64,000 nucleotides of DNA from Streptomyces bluensis. Lineage in GTDB: Bacteria; Actinomycetota; Actinomycetes; Streptomycetales; Streptomycetaceae. Numbering within the stretch: position 1 is the stretch's first letter; every line of letters begins with the position of its first letter. The stretch lies in NCBI RefSeq assembly GCF_014650715.1, contig NZ_BMVM01000004.1:310001-374000 (forward strand), read 5' to 3'. The position numbers were made by a program, and so were the translations under genes. The notes under the pieces are model-generated. The model saw only the letters and a list, made by a program, of their open reading frames with translations, was not told where the DNA came from and ran no database searches. Below are positions 18,697 through 28,350 of the stretch, in pieces.

Positions 18697-19542
18697 CTAC
18701 AGCAACGCGGCCCGCGGACCGTCGGGCTGCTCCAGGCGCCGCGCCAGGATCGAGCGGGCGATCTCGGAGGACTCCTCCTCGGTGAGCCGGCGGAAGCCGT
18801 CCTCGGTGATCACGGTGACGATCGGATAGATCCGGCGGGCGACATCGGGACCGCCCGTCGCCGAGTCGTCGTCAGCCGCGTCGTACAGGGCCTGAACCAC
18901 CAACGTCGTGGCGTCGGCCTCGGACAGATCATCACGGAAAAGCTTCTTCATGGCGCCCCGCGCGAAGATCGAACCGGAGCCCGTGGCCGCGAAGCCCTTC
19001 TCCTCGGAACGGCCGCCCGTCACGTCGTACGAGAAGATCCGGCCCTTCTCACGGTCGACGTCGTACCCGGCGAACAGCGGGACCACGGCGAGGCCCTGCA
19101 TGGCCATGCCGAGGTTGGAACGGATCATGGTCGACAGACGGTTGGCCTTGCCCTCCAGGGACAGCTGGGCACCCTCGACCTTCTCGAAGTGCTCCAGCTC
19201 CAGCTGGAAGAGCTTGACCATCTCGACCGCCAGACCGGCCGTGCCGGCGATACCGACGGCCGAGTACTCGTCCGCCGGGAACACCTTCTCGATATCACGC
19301 TGAGCAATGACGTTACCCATGGTGGCCCGCCGGTCACCGGCCAGCACCACACCACCCGGGAAGGTGACGGCCACGATCGTCGTGCCGTGCGGCGCCTCGA
19401 TCACGCCCTGCGTGGGCGGCAGCTGCCGGTTGCCCGGGAGCATCTCCGGCTGGTGCTCGGACAGGAAGTCCATGAACGAGGACGAGCCAGGCGTCAGGAA
19501 GGCAGCTGGTAGACGCCCGGTGCTACGAGGATTGGCTTCCAC
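18697..19542 (-). CDS. prcB: 20S proteasome beta subunit PrcB
   Basis: The 281-residue catalytic subunit, made as a precursor. A ~53-residue propeptide ends at PHG, and autocleavage would expose Thr54 ([11 protein letters not shown]) as the nucleophile; the conserved GDRRAT and GSGSIFARG follow. I chose the GTG at 19542 ([11 protein letters not shown]), with AAGGA 7 nt upstream, which gives the same length as S. coelicolor PrcB. Its first 49 bp overlap the end of the endonuclease VII-like gene in another frame. Confidence 0.97.
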   Translation of the reverse strand: MEANPRSTGRLPAAFLTPGSSSFMDFLSEHQPEMLPGNRQLPPTQGVIEAPHGTTIVAVTFPGGVVLAGDRRATMGNVIAQRDIEKVFPADEYSAVGIAGTAGLAVEMVKLFQLELEHFEKVEGAQLSLEGKANRLSTMIRSNLGMAMQGLAVVPLFAGYDVDREKGRIFSYDVTGGRSEEKGFAATGSGSIFARGAMKKLFRDDLSEADATTLVVQALYDAADDDSATGGPDVARRIYPIVTVITEDGFRRLTEEESSEIARSILARRLEQPDGPRAALL

Positions 19543-20087
19543 GTGGTTCCTTCCAAGTAAGCGGCAACCCGACGGGCAGCGTCGGGATCGTCTCCCCATT
19601 TGCCGATGGCCGAATTGCAGTTGAAGCACAGTACGCCACGGACCCTACCCGTCGAATGGCAGTGATCCACATGCGCGGCCGGAGCCTTCAGGCAGATCAC
19701 GCAGAGCCCCATCTGGGAAGCGATCATCTCGTCCCGCTCGGCTTCGGTCATGCCGTACTGACGCTTCAGGTGCCCCGCACGCCCCTTGCCTGCTCGGCAC
19801 GTCTTGCAACTCGTTGAGAGACCATCGGAGGCCGTTGCATTGCGGTGCCACTCACTGTGCGGCTTGATCTCCCCGCAGCTCCGGCAGAACTTATGACCCT
19901 CGGGTGTCTCCACTCGCGGCCGGACATTTCTTCCCTTCGCCAGCTGTCGCTCCTGGTGGTACGCCGCCCAGCACTCCCGACAGTAGGCCTGCAGCCCGTC
20001 ACGAGCAGCCTTATTGCTGGCGAAGGCCGCCCGCGGCTTGGACTCCTTGCACCGCGAGCAGCGCCTCTGCCCTTCTTCGCTTGTCAA
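19494..20087 (-). CDS. Endonuclease VII-family zinc protein inside the proteasome operon
   Basis: 197 residues. The C-terminal part (~125-180) is a phage T4 endonuclease VII-type beta-beta-alpha-metal nuclease: CVIC, then [23 protein letters not shown] with the catalytic DH and the second zinc pair. Before it are two tandem copies of a CxxC-x~21-CxxC finger (CSRC...CREC at ~10-40; CRSC...CKTC at ~68-95), sharing KPxxxF/W and DGL. The start is TTG at 20087 with GGAG directly adjacent, so the true start is uncertain. It runs 49 bp into prcB. I know of the gene at this place in other streptomycetes; no proteasomal role is established. Confidence 0.85.
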   Translation of the reverse strand: MTSEEGQRRCSRCKESKPRAAFASNKAARDGLQAYCRECWAAYHQERQLAKGRNVRPRVETPEGHKFCRSCGEIKPHSEWHRNATASDGLSTSCKTCRAGKGRAGHLKRQYGMTEAERDEMIASQMGLCVICLKAPAAHVDHCHSTGRVRGVLCFNCNSAIGKWGDDPDAARRVAAYLEGTTWKPILVAPGVYQLPS

Positions 20088-20120
20088 CTCCAGAGCCCCC
20101 CGACGCCTTCGATTCGAAGG

Positions 20121-20339
20121 CTACTCGCCGCCCTTCTGAACGAAACTTCGAACGAAGTCCTCCGCATTCTCCTCGAGGACATCGTCAATCTCGTCCAGCA
20201 CCGAGTCCACGTCGTCGCTCAGCTTCTCCTGCCGCTCCTTGAGGTCCTCGCTCGCCTGCGCCTCAGGCGCCTGCTCCTCGACCTCCTCGGTAGAGCGCGT
20301 GGCCTTCTGCTGTCCGCCGCCGGTGTCCTTGGTCGCCAT
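20121..20339 (-). CDS. pup: Prokaryotic ubiquitin-like protein Pup, ending in Gly-Gly-Glu
   Basis: 72 residues, intrinsically disordered, with the C-terminal half forming helices on the ARC coiled coils and PafA. The end is FVRSFVQKGGE followed by TAG, so the last residue is already Glu and needs no deamidation by Dop before ligation, unlike the GGQ Pup of mycobacteria. I chose the ATG at 20339 (MATKDTGGGQQK); the frame extends 13 codons further without family support. It lies 33 nt upstream of the endonuclease VII-like gene. Confidence 0.97.
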   Translation of the reverse strand: MATKDTGGGQQKATRSTEEVEEQAPEAQASEDLKERQEKLSDDVDSVLDEIDDVLEENAEDFVRSFVQKGGE

Positions 20340-20520
20340 AACCCTCACCCCGCTCAGTTCGCCCGACATGGTCGGCATTGCTGCCGAGTGGTCTTGATCA
20401 GACCCTACAAGCCGGGTCTGACATTGGCCCCGCAGTTGCTACAACGTCCGGGGACCACCTCGATGATTCCCGGACGGCGTCCTTTCCACCCTGCACGGCC
20501 GCCTCGGCCGAAGCATCCGC

Positions 20521-22032
20521 TCAGCCGCCGGACAGGACCCTGACCAGGTCTTCTGCGGTGCGGCAGCGGTCCAGGAGTTCCTTGACGTGATTACGCGTTC
20601 CGCGAAGCGGTTCCAGGGTTGGAACGCGCTGGAGGGAGTCCCGGCCGGGCAGGTCGAAGATCACCGAGTCCCAGGAGGCGGCCGCGACGTCGTCGGCGTA
20701 CTGCTCCAGGCAGCGGCCGCGGAAGTACGCGCGGGTGTCCTCCGGGGGCTTCGTGCGGGCTTGTTCCACGTCCGTCTCGTCGAGCAGCCGTTTGATCTTG
20801 CCGCGGGCGGCGAGGCGGTTGTAGAGGCCCTTCTCGGCGCGTACGTCGGCGTACTGGAGGTCGATGAGGTGCAGGCGGGCCGCGTCCCAGTCGAGGCTGT
20901 CGCGGCGCCGGTAGCCTTCCATGAGTTCGCGCTTGGCGACCCAGTCGAGCTCGCCGGAGAGGCTCATGGGGTCGTGCTCCAGCCGGTTGAGGGTGTCCTC
21001 CCAGCGGGTCAGGACGTCCTTGGTCTGTTCGTCGGCGTCGGCTCCGAAGCGTTCCTCGACGTACTTGCGGGACAGCTCGTAGTACTCCATCTGGAGTTGT
21101 ACGGCGGTCAGGGTGCGACCGCTGCGGAGGGTGATGAGGCGTTTGAGTGAGGGGTCGTGCGAGACCTGGTGGAGGGTGCGTACGGGCTGGTCGACGGCGA
21201 GGTCGACCGCGATGAAGCCGTCCTCGATCATGGACAGCACGAGGGCCGTGGTGCCCAGCTTGAGGTAGGTGGAGATCTCCGAGAGGTTGGCGTCGCCGAT
21301 GATCACGTGGAGGCGACGGTACTTTTCGGCGTCCGCGTGCGGTTCGTCCCGGGTGTTGATGATGGGGCGCTTGAGGGTGGTCTCCAGGCCCACCTCTACC
21401 TCGAAGTAGTCCGCTCGCTGGCTGAGCTGGAAGCCGTGTTCGTGTCCGTCCTGGCCGATGCCGACGCGGCCGGCTCCGGCGATGACCTGGCGGGAGACGA
21501 AGAACGGCGTGAGGTGGCGCACGATGTCCGAGAAGGGGGTCTCCCGCTTCATCAGGTAGTTCTCGTGCGTGCCGTAGGAGGCGCCCTTGTTGTCGGTGTT
21601 GTTCTTGTAGAGGTGGATCGGCTGGGCGCCGGGGAGCTGGGCCGCGCGTTCGGCGGCTTCTGCCATGATCCGTTCGCCGGCCTTGTCCCACAGGACGGCG
21701 TCGCGTGGGTTGGTGACCTCGGGGGCGCTGTACTCCGGGTGGGCGTGGTCGACGTACAGTCGTGCGCCGTTGGTGAGGATCACGTTGGCCAGGCCGATGT
21801 CCTCATCGGTGAGCTGGCTGGCGTCGGCGGCCTCGCGGGCGAGGTCGAATCCTCGCGCGTCCCGTAGCGGGTTCTCCTCCTCGAAGTCCCAGCGGGCCCG
21901 GCGGGCCCGGTGCATCGCCGCGGCGTAGGCGTTGACGATCTGGGATGAGGTGAGCATGGCATTGGCGTTGGGGTGGCCGGGGACGGAGATGCCGTACTCC
22001 GTCTCGATGCCCATTACTCGCCGTACGGTCAT
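20521..22032 (-). CDS. dop: Depupylase/Pup deamidase Dop
   Basis: A 503-residue PafA paralogue that cleaves Pup from substrates. It begins [16 protein letters not shown], has the [14 protein letters not shown] catalytic Asp motif, and contains the ~40-residue Dop-loop insertion (about residues 45-75) that distinguishes it from PafA. Since Pup here ends in Glu, its main job should be depupylation and Pup recycling. About 180 bp separates it from pup. Confidence 0.96.
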   Translation of the reverse strand: MTVRRVMGIETEYGISVPGHPNANAMLTSSQIVNAYAAAMHRARRARWDFEEENPLRDARGFDLAREAADASQLTDEDIGLANVILTNGARLYVDHAHPEYSAPEVTNPRDAVLWDKAGERIMAEAAERAAQLPGAQPIHLYKNNTDNKGASYGTHENYLMKRETPFSDIVRHLTPFFVSRQVIAGAGRVGIGQDGHEHGFQLSQRADYFEVEVGLETTLKRPIINTRDEPHADAEKYRRLHVIIGDANLSEISTYLKLGTTALVLSMIEDGFIAVDLAVDQPVRTLHQVSHDPSLKRLITLRSGRTLTAVQLQMEYYELSRKYVEERFGADADEQTKDVLTRWEDTLNRLEHDPMSLSGELDWVAKRELMEGYRRRDSLDWDAARLHLIDLQYADVRAEKGLYNRLAARGKIKRLLDETDVEQARTKPPEDTRAYFRGRCLEQYADDVAAASWDSVIFDLPGRDSLQRVPTLEPLRGTRNHVKELLDRCRTAEDLVRVLSGG

Positions 22033-22218
22033 GCGGCCCTCCTTGCCGGGCGGCGCCCTCGGTCGGGGGCGGCGCTCAAGTACCGCTGGCGCTCCGGTGC
22101 TGCGGTGCCCGTCCCCGCACTGCGCGATCCGGCGGTACGAAAGAGCCTAGAACGCCTCTGCGCTGGTGGGGAGATCATTTGCGTCATTGCCTTGCTCCAG
22201 CCGTGCCCTGAAAACAGT

Positions 22219-22255
22219 CGGCTGCGGGTACCCCCCAGAAGGGCACCCGCAGCCG
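22219..22255 (-). terminator. Terminator after arc
   Basis: A perfect 11-bp stem, CGGCTGCGGGT (22219-22229) with ACCCGCAGCCG (22245-22255), 10 nt past the arc stop; it separates arc from dop transcriptionally. Confidence 0.75.
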
Positions 22256-22264
22256 CCCTGGCTA

Positions 22265-24031
22265 TTACAGGTACTGTCCGGTGTTCGCCACCGTGTCGAT
22301 GGAGCGTCCGGTGTCCGCACCCTGCTTTCCGGTGATCAGGGTACGGATGTAGACGATCCGTTCGCCCTTCTTTCCGGAGATCCGAGCCCAGTCGTCCGGG
22401 TTGGTCGTGTTGGGCAGGTCTTCATTCTCCTTGAATTCGTCCACGCATGCCTGGAGGAGGTGGGAGACCCTGAGGCCTTTCTGGTTCTTCTCAAGGAAGT
22501 CCTTGATGGCCATCTTCTTGGCGCGGCCGACGATGTTCTCGATCATGGCGCCGGAGTTGAAGTCCTTGAAGTAGAGGACTTCCTTGTCGCCGTTGGCGTA
22601 GGTGACCTCCAGGAAGCGGTTTTCCTCCGATTCGGCGTACATCTGTTCCACGGCGGTCTGGATCATGCTCTGGACCGTGGTTGCCTTGTCGCCGCCGTGC
22701 TCGCCGAGGTCGTCGGCGTGCAGCGGGAGGCGTTCGGTGAGGTACTTCCCGAAGATGTCCTTGGCCGCTTCGGCGTCCGGACGCTCGATCTTGATCTTCA
22801 CGTCGAGGCGGCCGGGGCGCAGGATGGCGGGGTCGATCATGTCCTCGCGGTTGGAGGCGCCGATCACGACCACGTTCTGCAGGCCTTCCACGCCGTCGAT
22901 CTCGGCGAGCAGCTGGGGGACGATCGTGTTCTCGACGTCCGAGCTGACACCGGAGCCGCGGGTGCGGAAGAGGGATTCCATCTCGTCGAAGAAGACGATG
23001 ACGGGGGTGCCCTCGCTGGCCTTCTCCCGTGCGCGCTGGAAGACGAGGCGGATCTGCCGCTCGGTCTCGCCGACGTACTTGTTCAGGAGCTCGGGGCCCT
23101 TGATGTTGAGGAAGAAGCTCTTGCCGGCGGCCTGGCCGGTCACCTCGGCGACCTTCTTGGCGAGTGAGTTGGCCACGGCCTTGGCGATCAGTGTTTTGCC
23201 GCATCCGGGGGGTCCGTACAGCAGGACGCCCTTGGGGGGCCGCAGCTCGTGTTCCTTGAAGAGGTCGGGGTAGAGGTAGGGGAGCTCGACGGCGTCGCGG
23301 ATCATTTCGATCTGGTTGCCCAGGCCGCCGATCTGCTCGTAGCCGATGTCGGGCACCTCTTCGAGGACGAGTTCTTCGACCTCGCTCTTGGGTACGACCT
23401 CGTAGACGTAGCCGGACCTGGGTTCGAGCAGGAGGGCGTCGCCGGGGCGGATGGTGACGTCCAGCAGCGGCTCGGCGAGCCGTACCACCCGTTCCTCGTC
23501 GGTGTGCCCGAGCACCAGGGCGCGCTCGCCGTCCTCAAGGATCTCCTTGAGGGTGACGATGTCCCCGACCCTCTCGAACTCCATGGCCTCGACCACGTTG
23601 AGTGCTTCGTTGAGCATTACTTCCTGGCCGCGCCGGAGCTCGTCGAGCTCGACGCTTGGGCTGACATTCACCCGGAGTTTGCGGCCTCCGGTGAAGATGT
23701 CGGCGGTGCCGTCCTCGTTCGCCGTGAGGAAGACTCCGAAGCCGGCCGGTGGCTGTGCGAGTCGGTCGACCTCTTCTTTGAGGGCCACGATCTGGTCGCG
23801 GGCCTCACGGAGCGTGTTCGCGAGTCGCTCGTTCTGGGCGGACACGCCGGCCAGGTTGGTCTGCAGCTCGACGATCCGCTCTTCGAGAATCCTCGTGTGT
23901 CGCGGAGAGTCGGCGAGCTTGCGTCGCAGGACGGCGATCTCCTGCTCAAGGTAGGCGATCTGCCCGGCAGGGTCGTCGGACCCTCGTCCCGGGCGGATGC
24001 CGCGGTTCATGTCGTCGTCGTGGGCTGCCAC
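22265..24031 (-). CDS. arc: AAA ATPase forming ring-shaped complexes (ARC/Mpa), proteasome activator
   Basis: A 588-residue unfoldase: N-terminal coiled coil (~20-75) that captures Pup, two OB folds (~80-230), and an AAA domain with Walker A GPPGCGKT and Walker [11 protein letters not shown]. The C-terminus is GQYL, the same tail as mycobacterial Mpa, which docks into PrcA pockets. The GTG at 24031 has GGAGG 8 nt upstream and is preferred over 24049. It is divergent from the ferredoxin gene. Confidence 0.96.
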   Translation of the reverse strand: MAAHDDDMNRGIRPGRGSDDPAGQIAYLEQEIAVLRRKLADSPRHTRILEERIVELQTNLAGVSAQNERLANTLREARDQIVALKEEVDRLAQPPAGFGVFLTANEDGTADIFTGGRKLRVNVSPSVELDELRRGQEVMLNEALNVVEAMEFERVGDIVTLKEILEDGERALVLGHTDEERVVRLAEPLLDVTIRPGDALLLEPRSGYVYEVVPKSEVEELVLEEVPDIGYEQIGGLGNQIEMIRDAVELPYLYPDLFKEHELRPPKGVLLYGPPGCGKTLIAKAVANSLAKKVAEVTGQAAGKSFFLNIKGPELLNKYVGETERQIRLVFQRAREKASEGTPVIVFFDEMESLFRTRGSGVSSDVENTIVPQLLAEIDGVEGLQNVVVIGASNREDMIDPAILRPGRLDVKIKIERPDAEAAKDIFGKYLTERLPLHADDLGEHGGDKATTVQSMIQTAVEQMYAESEENRFLEVTYANGDKEVLYFKDFNSGAMIENIVGRAKKMAIKDFLEKNQKGLRVSHLLQACVDEFKENEDLPNTTNPDDWARISGKKGERIVYIRTLITGKQGADTGRSIDTVANTGQYL

Positions 24032-24287
24032 GGTCCTCACCTCCTCCAAGGGGAGCTGGACGCTTCCAGACCCTACCTGGGTGGGTGTCGATTGAAACCC
24101 CTAGATCACAAAGACTGTCAAGGTGTGTCCGATCTTCACCCTTGCGCTCTCCCTCACGCCAGGGGAATACCCACCGAACATGATTGGGAAGCGGGCGGAG
24201 GTAGGGTCGAAGAGTTCAACACCCGTCAGAGCTGGGCCGACTTGTCTTTGGTACCGGATCGGCGGGCACAGGAAATCGGTAGGAGAG

Positions 24288-24593
24288 ATGAGCGTGCAGC
24301 AGGAGGCCGGAGCAGGCGGCGAGGCGCTGGAAGTCTGGATCGACCAGGCTCTGTGCACCGGCGACGGTATCTGTGCCCAGTATGCCCCGGAGGTCTTCGA
24401 GCTCGACATTGACGGCCTGGCTTATGTGAAGGGCTCGGACGACGAGTTGCTGCAGGCCCCGGGCGCGACAACACCCGTGCCGCTGACGCTTCTCACGGAC
24501 GTCGTGGACTCGGCGAAGGAGTGTCCCGGCGAGTGCATCCACGTGCGTCGAGTTTCGGACAGGGTCGAGGTGTACGGCCCGGACGCTGAGTGA
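24288..24593 (+). CDS. Small [3Fe-4S]-type ferredoxin
   Basis: 101 residues. Cluster ligands lie in LCTGDGICAQYAPEVF (C-x5-C) and AKECPGECI (C followed by Pro); the pattern lacks one Cys of the usual 4Fe set and fits a [3Fe-4S] P450-type ferredoxin. Soluble. The ATG at 24288 follows AGGAGAG. It is divergent from arc across a 256-bp gap. A P450 partner is not adjacent; the nearest is the conservon P450 about 23 kb away. Confidence 0.88.
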   Translation: MSVQQEAGAGGEALEVWIDQALCTGDGICAQYAPEVFELDIDGLAYVKGSDDELLQAPGATTPVPLTLLTDVVDSAKECPGECIHVRRVSDRVEVYGPDAE

Positions 24594-24673
24594 GCAGACA
24601 GGCGCCCAGTGTGACTCTTGTCTGTTTTGTCACAGCGGGGCGGCTGCCGCGGTAGCGCTCGGGGAGGCGTTCG

Positions 24674-25306
24674 TCACAAGCTGCGCGCCTCGGAGAGCTG
24701 GGAGCGTACGAACGCGCCGTTCTTCCACTGCCACTTGGCGCGGTCCGTCAGGTCGGGGCAGCAACTCGGTACGTCGATCGAGGAGTAGCCGAGCAGTGTG
24801 GCTGTCACCGCGTTGTCACGGACGGCGAAGTCCTGGACGGTGAGGCGGTCCTTCGGGTTGATCAGGGTGGCGACCACGCGGGGCTGGGTGGCGGTGCCCT
24901 GGGTGAGGACGTAGACGCCGTCGGGTGGGGTTCCGGAGCCGGCGTCGCAGCGGACCACGGCGACGGTTTCCGGGATGCCGTCGCCGTCGAGGTCTCCGGA
25001 GGCTTTTTTCCGCACCACGGCCTTGGTGGGTCCGCACTCGATGGGGAAGTCCACGCCGGTGGTGTCCGGGGCCTTCGCGGTGGTGGGGGCGGGCTGTGTT
25101 CGGGTGCCGGCCTGGACCGCGGTCGCCGGATCGGGTTGCAGCAGTGAGGACAGGGCGACGACGGCGGACAGGGCGGTGGCCGTGGCGACCCAGTGGATGG
25201 GGCGGGTGTGCGTGTGTGCGAGTTCCGGGACGGCGGGTTGCTGCACGAGAGATGTGTCTCCTGTGAGGGCTGTGCCGGTGGTGGTGGGGGTGGGGGTGGA
25301 CCGCAT
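24674..25306 (-). CDS. Membrane-anchored secreted protein of unknown function
   Basis: 210 residues. A cytoplasmic N-terminus of ~38 residues, one transmembrane helix (VATATALSAVVALSSLL), then an exported domain of about 145 residues. This contains an Asp-rich DLDGDGIPE calcium-type loop and a Cys-Cys pair (PSCCPDL), with single cysteines at IECGP and VRCDAG that could form disulfides. No enzyme motif recognised. I took the ATG at 25306; the frame upstream reads as non-coding. Confidence 0.75.
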   Translation of the reverse strand: MRSTPTPTTTGTALTGDTSLVQQPAVPELAHTHTRPIHWVATATALSAVVALSSLLQPDPATAVQAGTRTQPAPTTAKAPDTTGVDFPIECGPTKAVVRKKASGDLDGDGIPETVAVVRCDAGSGTPPDGVYVLTQGTATQPRVVATLINPKDRLTVQDFAVRDNAVTATLLGYSSIDVPSCCPDLTDRAKWQWKNGAFVRSQLSEARSL

Positions 25307-25449
25307 GGTGCCACACGTCACAGTGCGGGGGAACGGCGGGGTGCCGTCTTCTGGTGGGCGTTCGCGGAGTTGGGGTTCCGGGAGTGCCACAGCGCCGTGG
25401 TCGTGTCGGCTTGTCGACAGGGACGGGCGCCGGCTCTTGTCAACAGAAG

Positions 25450-25499
25450 AGCGCCGTGGCCGAGTTCCCGGTCGGTTCCGGGAACTCGGCCACGGCGCT
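25450..25499 (-). terminator. 22-bp perfect hairpin downstream of trmI
   Basis: The arms 25450-25471 and 25478-25499 are perfect 22-bp complements with a TCGGTT loop, 29 nt past the trmI stop. A strong factor-independent terminator candidate. Confidence 0.85.
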
Positions 25500-25527
25500 T
25501 GTGCGTTGGACGCGGCACCGGGCCGCC

Positions 25528-26430
25528 TCAGTGGCCGGTGCCTCCGTCGGCGTTCGGTCCGGCGTAGTCCTCGCCGTAGGCGCCCTTGGCGGGGCGGCGG
25601 CGGCGCATGGGCGGTTCGACGCCGTCCGCGAGGCGGCGGGCGGTGAGCAGGAAGCCGGTGTGGCCGATCATCCGGTGGTCGGGGCGGACGGCGAGGCCTT
25701 CGATGTGCCAGTTGCGGATCATCGTTTCCCAGGCGGTCGGCTCGTTGAAGCAGCCGATCTCGCGGATGGACTCGACGGTCCGGGCGAGCTGGGTGGTGGT
25801 CGCCACGTAGCAGCACAGGATGCCGCCGGGGACGAGGGCCTTGGAGACGGCTTCCAGGCATTCCCAAGGGGCGAGCATGTCGAGGATGACGCGGTCGACG
25901 TCGGTGTCGCTCAGGTTGTCCTGGAGGTCGCCGACGGTGAGCTGCCAGGCGGGGTGCGGGCCGCCGAAGTAGCGCTCGACGTTCGCCTGCGCGATCTCGG
26001 CGAAGTCCGCGCGGCGCTCGTACGAGTGCAGCATGCCCTGGTCGCCGATGGCCCGCAGCAGGAAGCTGCTGAGTGAGCCGGAGCCGACGCCGGCCTCCAC
26101 GACGCGGGCGCCGGGGAAGATGTCGGCGAAGGCGAGGATCTGCCCCGCGTCCTTGGGGTAGACCACGGCGGCGCCGCGGGGCATGGACAGGACGTAGTCG
26201 GGGAGCAGGGGGCGCAGCGCCAGGTAGGCGACGTTCCCCGTGGTGCGGACGACGCTACCTTCGGGCGCTCCGATCAACTCGTCGTGCGGGAAGGAACCCT
26301 TGTGGGTGTGGAAGTTCTTCCCCGCTTCGAGCGTGAACGTGTAGTGGCGTCCCTTGGGGTCGGTCAGCTGTACCTGGTCCCCGACCTTGAAGGGCCCGCG
26401 ACGGCGGGCGGCACCGGTCGGTTCGGACAT
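25528..26430 (-). CDS. trmI: tRNA (adenine-58-N1)-methyltransferase TrmI
   Basis: A 300-residue class I methyltransferase that makes m1A58 in the tRNA T-loop. The N-terminal beta domain (KVGDQVQLTDPKGRHYTFTL) is followed by the SAM site VVEAGVGSGSLSSFLLRAIG and the catalytic Asp region VDRVILDMLAPWE. The C-terminal extension is basic. Orthologous to Rv2118c, which also sits close to the proteasome genes. It follows the site-2 protease gene on the same strand. Confidence 0.95.
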   Translation of the reverse strand: MSEPTGAARRRGPFKVGDQVQLTDPKGRHYTFTLEAGKNFHTHKGSFPHDELIGAPEGSVVRTTGNVAYLALRPLLPDYVLSMPRGAAVVYPKDAGQILAFADIFPGARVVEAGVGSGSLSSFLLRAIGDQGMLHSYERRADFAEIAQANVERYFGGPHPAWQLTVGDLQDNLSDTDVDRVILDMLAPWECLEAVSKALVPGGILCCYVATTTQLARTVESIREIGCFNEPTAWETMIRNWHIEGLAVRPDHRMIGHTGFLLTARRLADGVEPPMRRRRPAKGAYGEDYAGPNADGGTGH

Positions 26431-26463
26431 GTGACCAGCCTACCGGTCCTGGAGGGGGCCGTA

Positions 26464-26489
26464 GACCACGGAGTGTGTGCTCCGTGGTC
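26464..26489 (-). terminator. Hairpin overlapping the site-2 protease stop codon
   Basis: A perfect 10-bp stem GACCACGGAG/CTCCGTGGTC with a TGTGTG loop; its right arm overlaps the stop codon at 26488-26490. It could attenuate transcription into trmI. Confidence 0.6.
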
Positions 26490-28050
26490 AGCTGGGGCGT
26501 GCCATGGCCTTGACGAAGGCGCGCTCGACGTCGGCCGCCGAGAGGACGCCGTAGATCTCGCCTGATTCCTCCACGACCAGGTATTCGGTGGCAGGGGCGG
26601 CGCGCAGGGCGTCGAGGAGGTCTTCGCCGGCGAGTTCCGCGGAGACGCGCATGCCGTCGGTGAGTTCCTGGGCGAGGCCGCTGACGGCGACCCAGGGGCG
26701 GCGGTGCTCGGGTACGCCGACGATGGCGGCCTCGCGGACCAGTGACAGGGGCTCGCCGTCGGCGTCGACGACGACGAGGGCGCGGGCGCCGGCGTCGTTG
26801 GCGCGGCGCAGCGCTTCGGAGAGCGGGGTGTCGGTCTGTACGGGGACGGCGCGGCGGGTGAGGTTGCGGGCGCGCAGCTCGGGCAGGTGTTCGCGCAGGC
26901 GGGCCATGCGGAGGCTGTTGCCGGCGCCGGTCCAGATGATGGCGGCGAGGATCGCGGCGAGCAGGGCGTCGGTGACGGTGTCCATGCCGCCGAGGTCTTC
27001 GGCGCCCGTGCCGAGCGCGCCGGACTGGGTGAGCAGGGGAAGCCCGATCAGTACGGCGACGGCGAGGGCGCGGCCGATCCAGGCGGCGGCGATGGTGCCG
27101 CTCATCGGTTTGCCGGTGATCTTCCAGACGACGGCGCGGAGCATGCGGCCGCCGTCGAGGGGCAGTCCGGGCAGCAGGTTGAACGCGGCCACGATCAGGT
27201 TGGAGATCATCAGTCCGGCCAGCAGCACGCCGGGGACGGTGCCGGGCTCGACGGTCTGGAGGGCGACGTAGAAGACACCGGCGAGGACCAGCGAGAGCAG
27301 CGGTCCGACGAAGGCCAGTACGAACTCGCGGCCCGGGGTCTCGGACTCCTTCTCGATTTCCGAGACTCCGCCGAAGAACTGCAGCTGGATGCGGCGCACC
27401 GGCAGTTTGAAGCGCAGTGCGGCGATGGTGTGGGCGAGTTCGTGGACGAGTACGGAGGCGTAGAAGGCCACCGCGAAGAACAGTGACACGAGGTATCGGG
27501 CGTTGCCGAGTTCGGGCAGGACTCGGTCGAGTTGGCCGCCGAAGACCCAGGTGATCAGTGCGGCGACGAGGAACCAGCTGGGTGCGACGTACACGGGCAC
27601 GCCGAACGGGCGTCCCATGAGGATTCCGCCGCCGGGCTCCTTGGGCCGCTGGGGCGGTTTGCGGTCTCCGGTGGGGGCGGTGGGGATGCGGCCGCCGGTG
27701 TCGTCGTCGGCGCGGGGCGCGGCCGCGGGCGGGGTGTCTGCCTGGGGCTCGGGGCGCGCGGGGTTTCCGTGCTGGGCCGAGGGGTCGGGGTGTTGCCGGG
27801 TCGGCTCTGTGGGTGTGGCGGTTCTGTGATCGGCCGGAGGCTCGGTGGGTGCCGGCGGCTGGTGGCCGGGTGAGGGGTGGGTGCGCGCCGGGGTGGCGCT
27901 GTCGGCCGGGGCGTCGGGCGCCGGCCGGTTCTCACTGGGCTTGGGTTCGGGGCGTGCGGTGTCGTCGGCCGGGGTCGACTGCCCTGCGGGGCGCTCGGTC
28001 GACTCGTCACTGCCGGACCGCGGCTGCCCGCTCCCGCCGCTCTCGTCCAC
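26488..28050 (-). CDS. Site-2 protease (M50) with CBS domain pair
   Basis: 520 residues. An N-terminal ~145-residue Pro/Thr-rich disordered region, then an intramembrane metalloprotease core with the zinc motif HELAH (VLVHELAHTIAAL) and the second motif NLLPGLPLDGG, and two C-terminal CBS domains (~400-515). M50/CBS proteins cleave membrane-bound regulatory proteins, with CBS sensing nucleotides; the substrate here is unknown. It is divergent from the RecB-like gene. Confidence 0.92.
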   Translation of the reverse strand: MDESGGSGQPRSGSDESTERPAGQSTPADDTARPEPKPSENRPAPDAPADSATPARTHPSPGHQPPAPTEPPADHRTATPTEPTRQHPDPSAQHGNPARPEPQADTPPAAAPRADDDTGGRIPTAPTGDRKPPQRPKEPGGGILMGRPFGVPVYVAPSWFLVAALITWVFGGQLDRVLPELGNARYLVSLFFAVAFYASVLVHELAHTIAALRFKLPVRRIQLQFFGGVSEIEKESETPGREFVLAFVGPLLSLVLAGVFYVALQTVEPGTVPGVLLAGLMISNLIVAAFNLLPGLPLDGGRMLRAVVWKITGKPMSGTIAAAWIGRALAVAVLIGLPLLTQSGALGTGAEDLGGMDTVTDALLAAILAAIIWTGAGNSLRMARLREHLPELRARNLTRRAVPVQTDTPLSEALRRANDAGARALVVVDADGEPLSLVREAAIVGVPEHRRPWVAVSGLAQELTDGMRVSAELAGEDLLDALRAAPATEYLVVEESGEIYGVLSAADVERAFVKAMARPS

Positions 28051-28350
28051 GATGTCCCCTCGTTCGATGCGTCTTCCGCGCCCGGTTACGTGCGGGGCGG
28101 AAGGGTCTGTGGTCGATGCTATGTGGTCGTCGCCGCTCGTTCTGCCCCGGCACCCCCTCTGTTACCCGTGCCGTCGTGCGGGCTGTTTCCCGGTGGTCGT
28201 GGGAGACGTTCGCGCGTGCGGTGGCGGGGGGTGTTCCGTAGGGTCGCGTGCCTTCCGATGTGCGCCCCTGAGCGCATGTCTCGCTCGCTCCGGCGAGATC
28301 GCGGTCCCGCGGGTCGTCACTGTCAGTGGTGGCCCGTATGGTCTGTGGGC
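28051..28350. other. 300-bp divergent gap between the site-2 protease and RecB-like genes
   Basis: Must hold two outward promoters. I see no convincing -35/-10 pairs, hairpin or repeat, and no small ORF with coding character. Confidence 0.4.

Noticed and set aside
20017..20090. Endonuclease VII-like gene as a recent phage insertion
   Set aside because: It lies seamlessly inside the operon, overlaps prcB, and no attachment repeats or other phage genes flank it, so an old, fixed gene is more likely.
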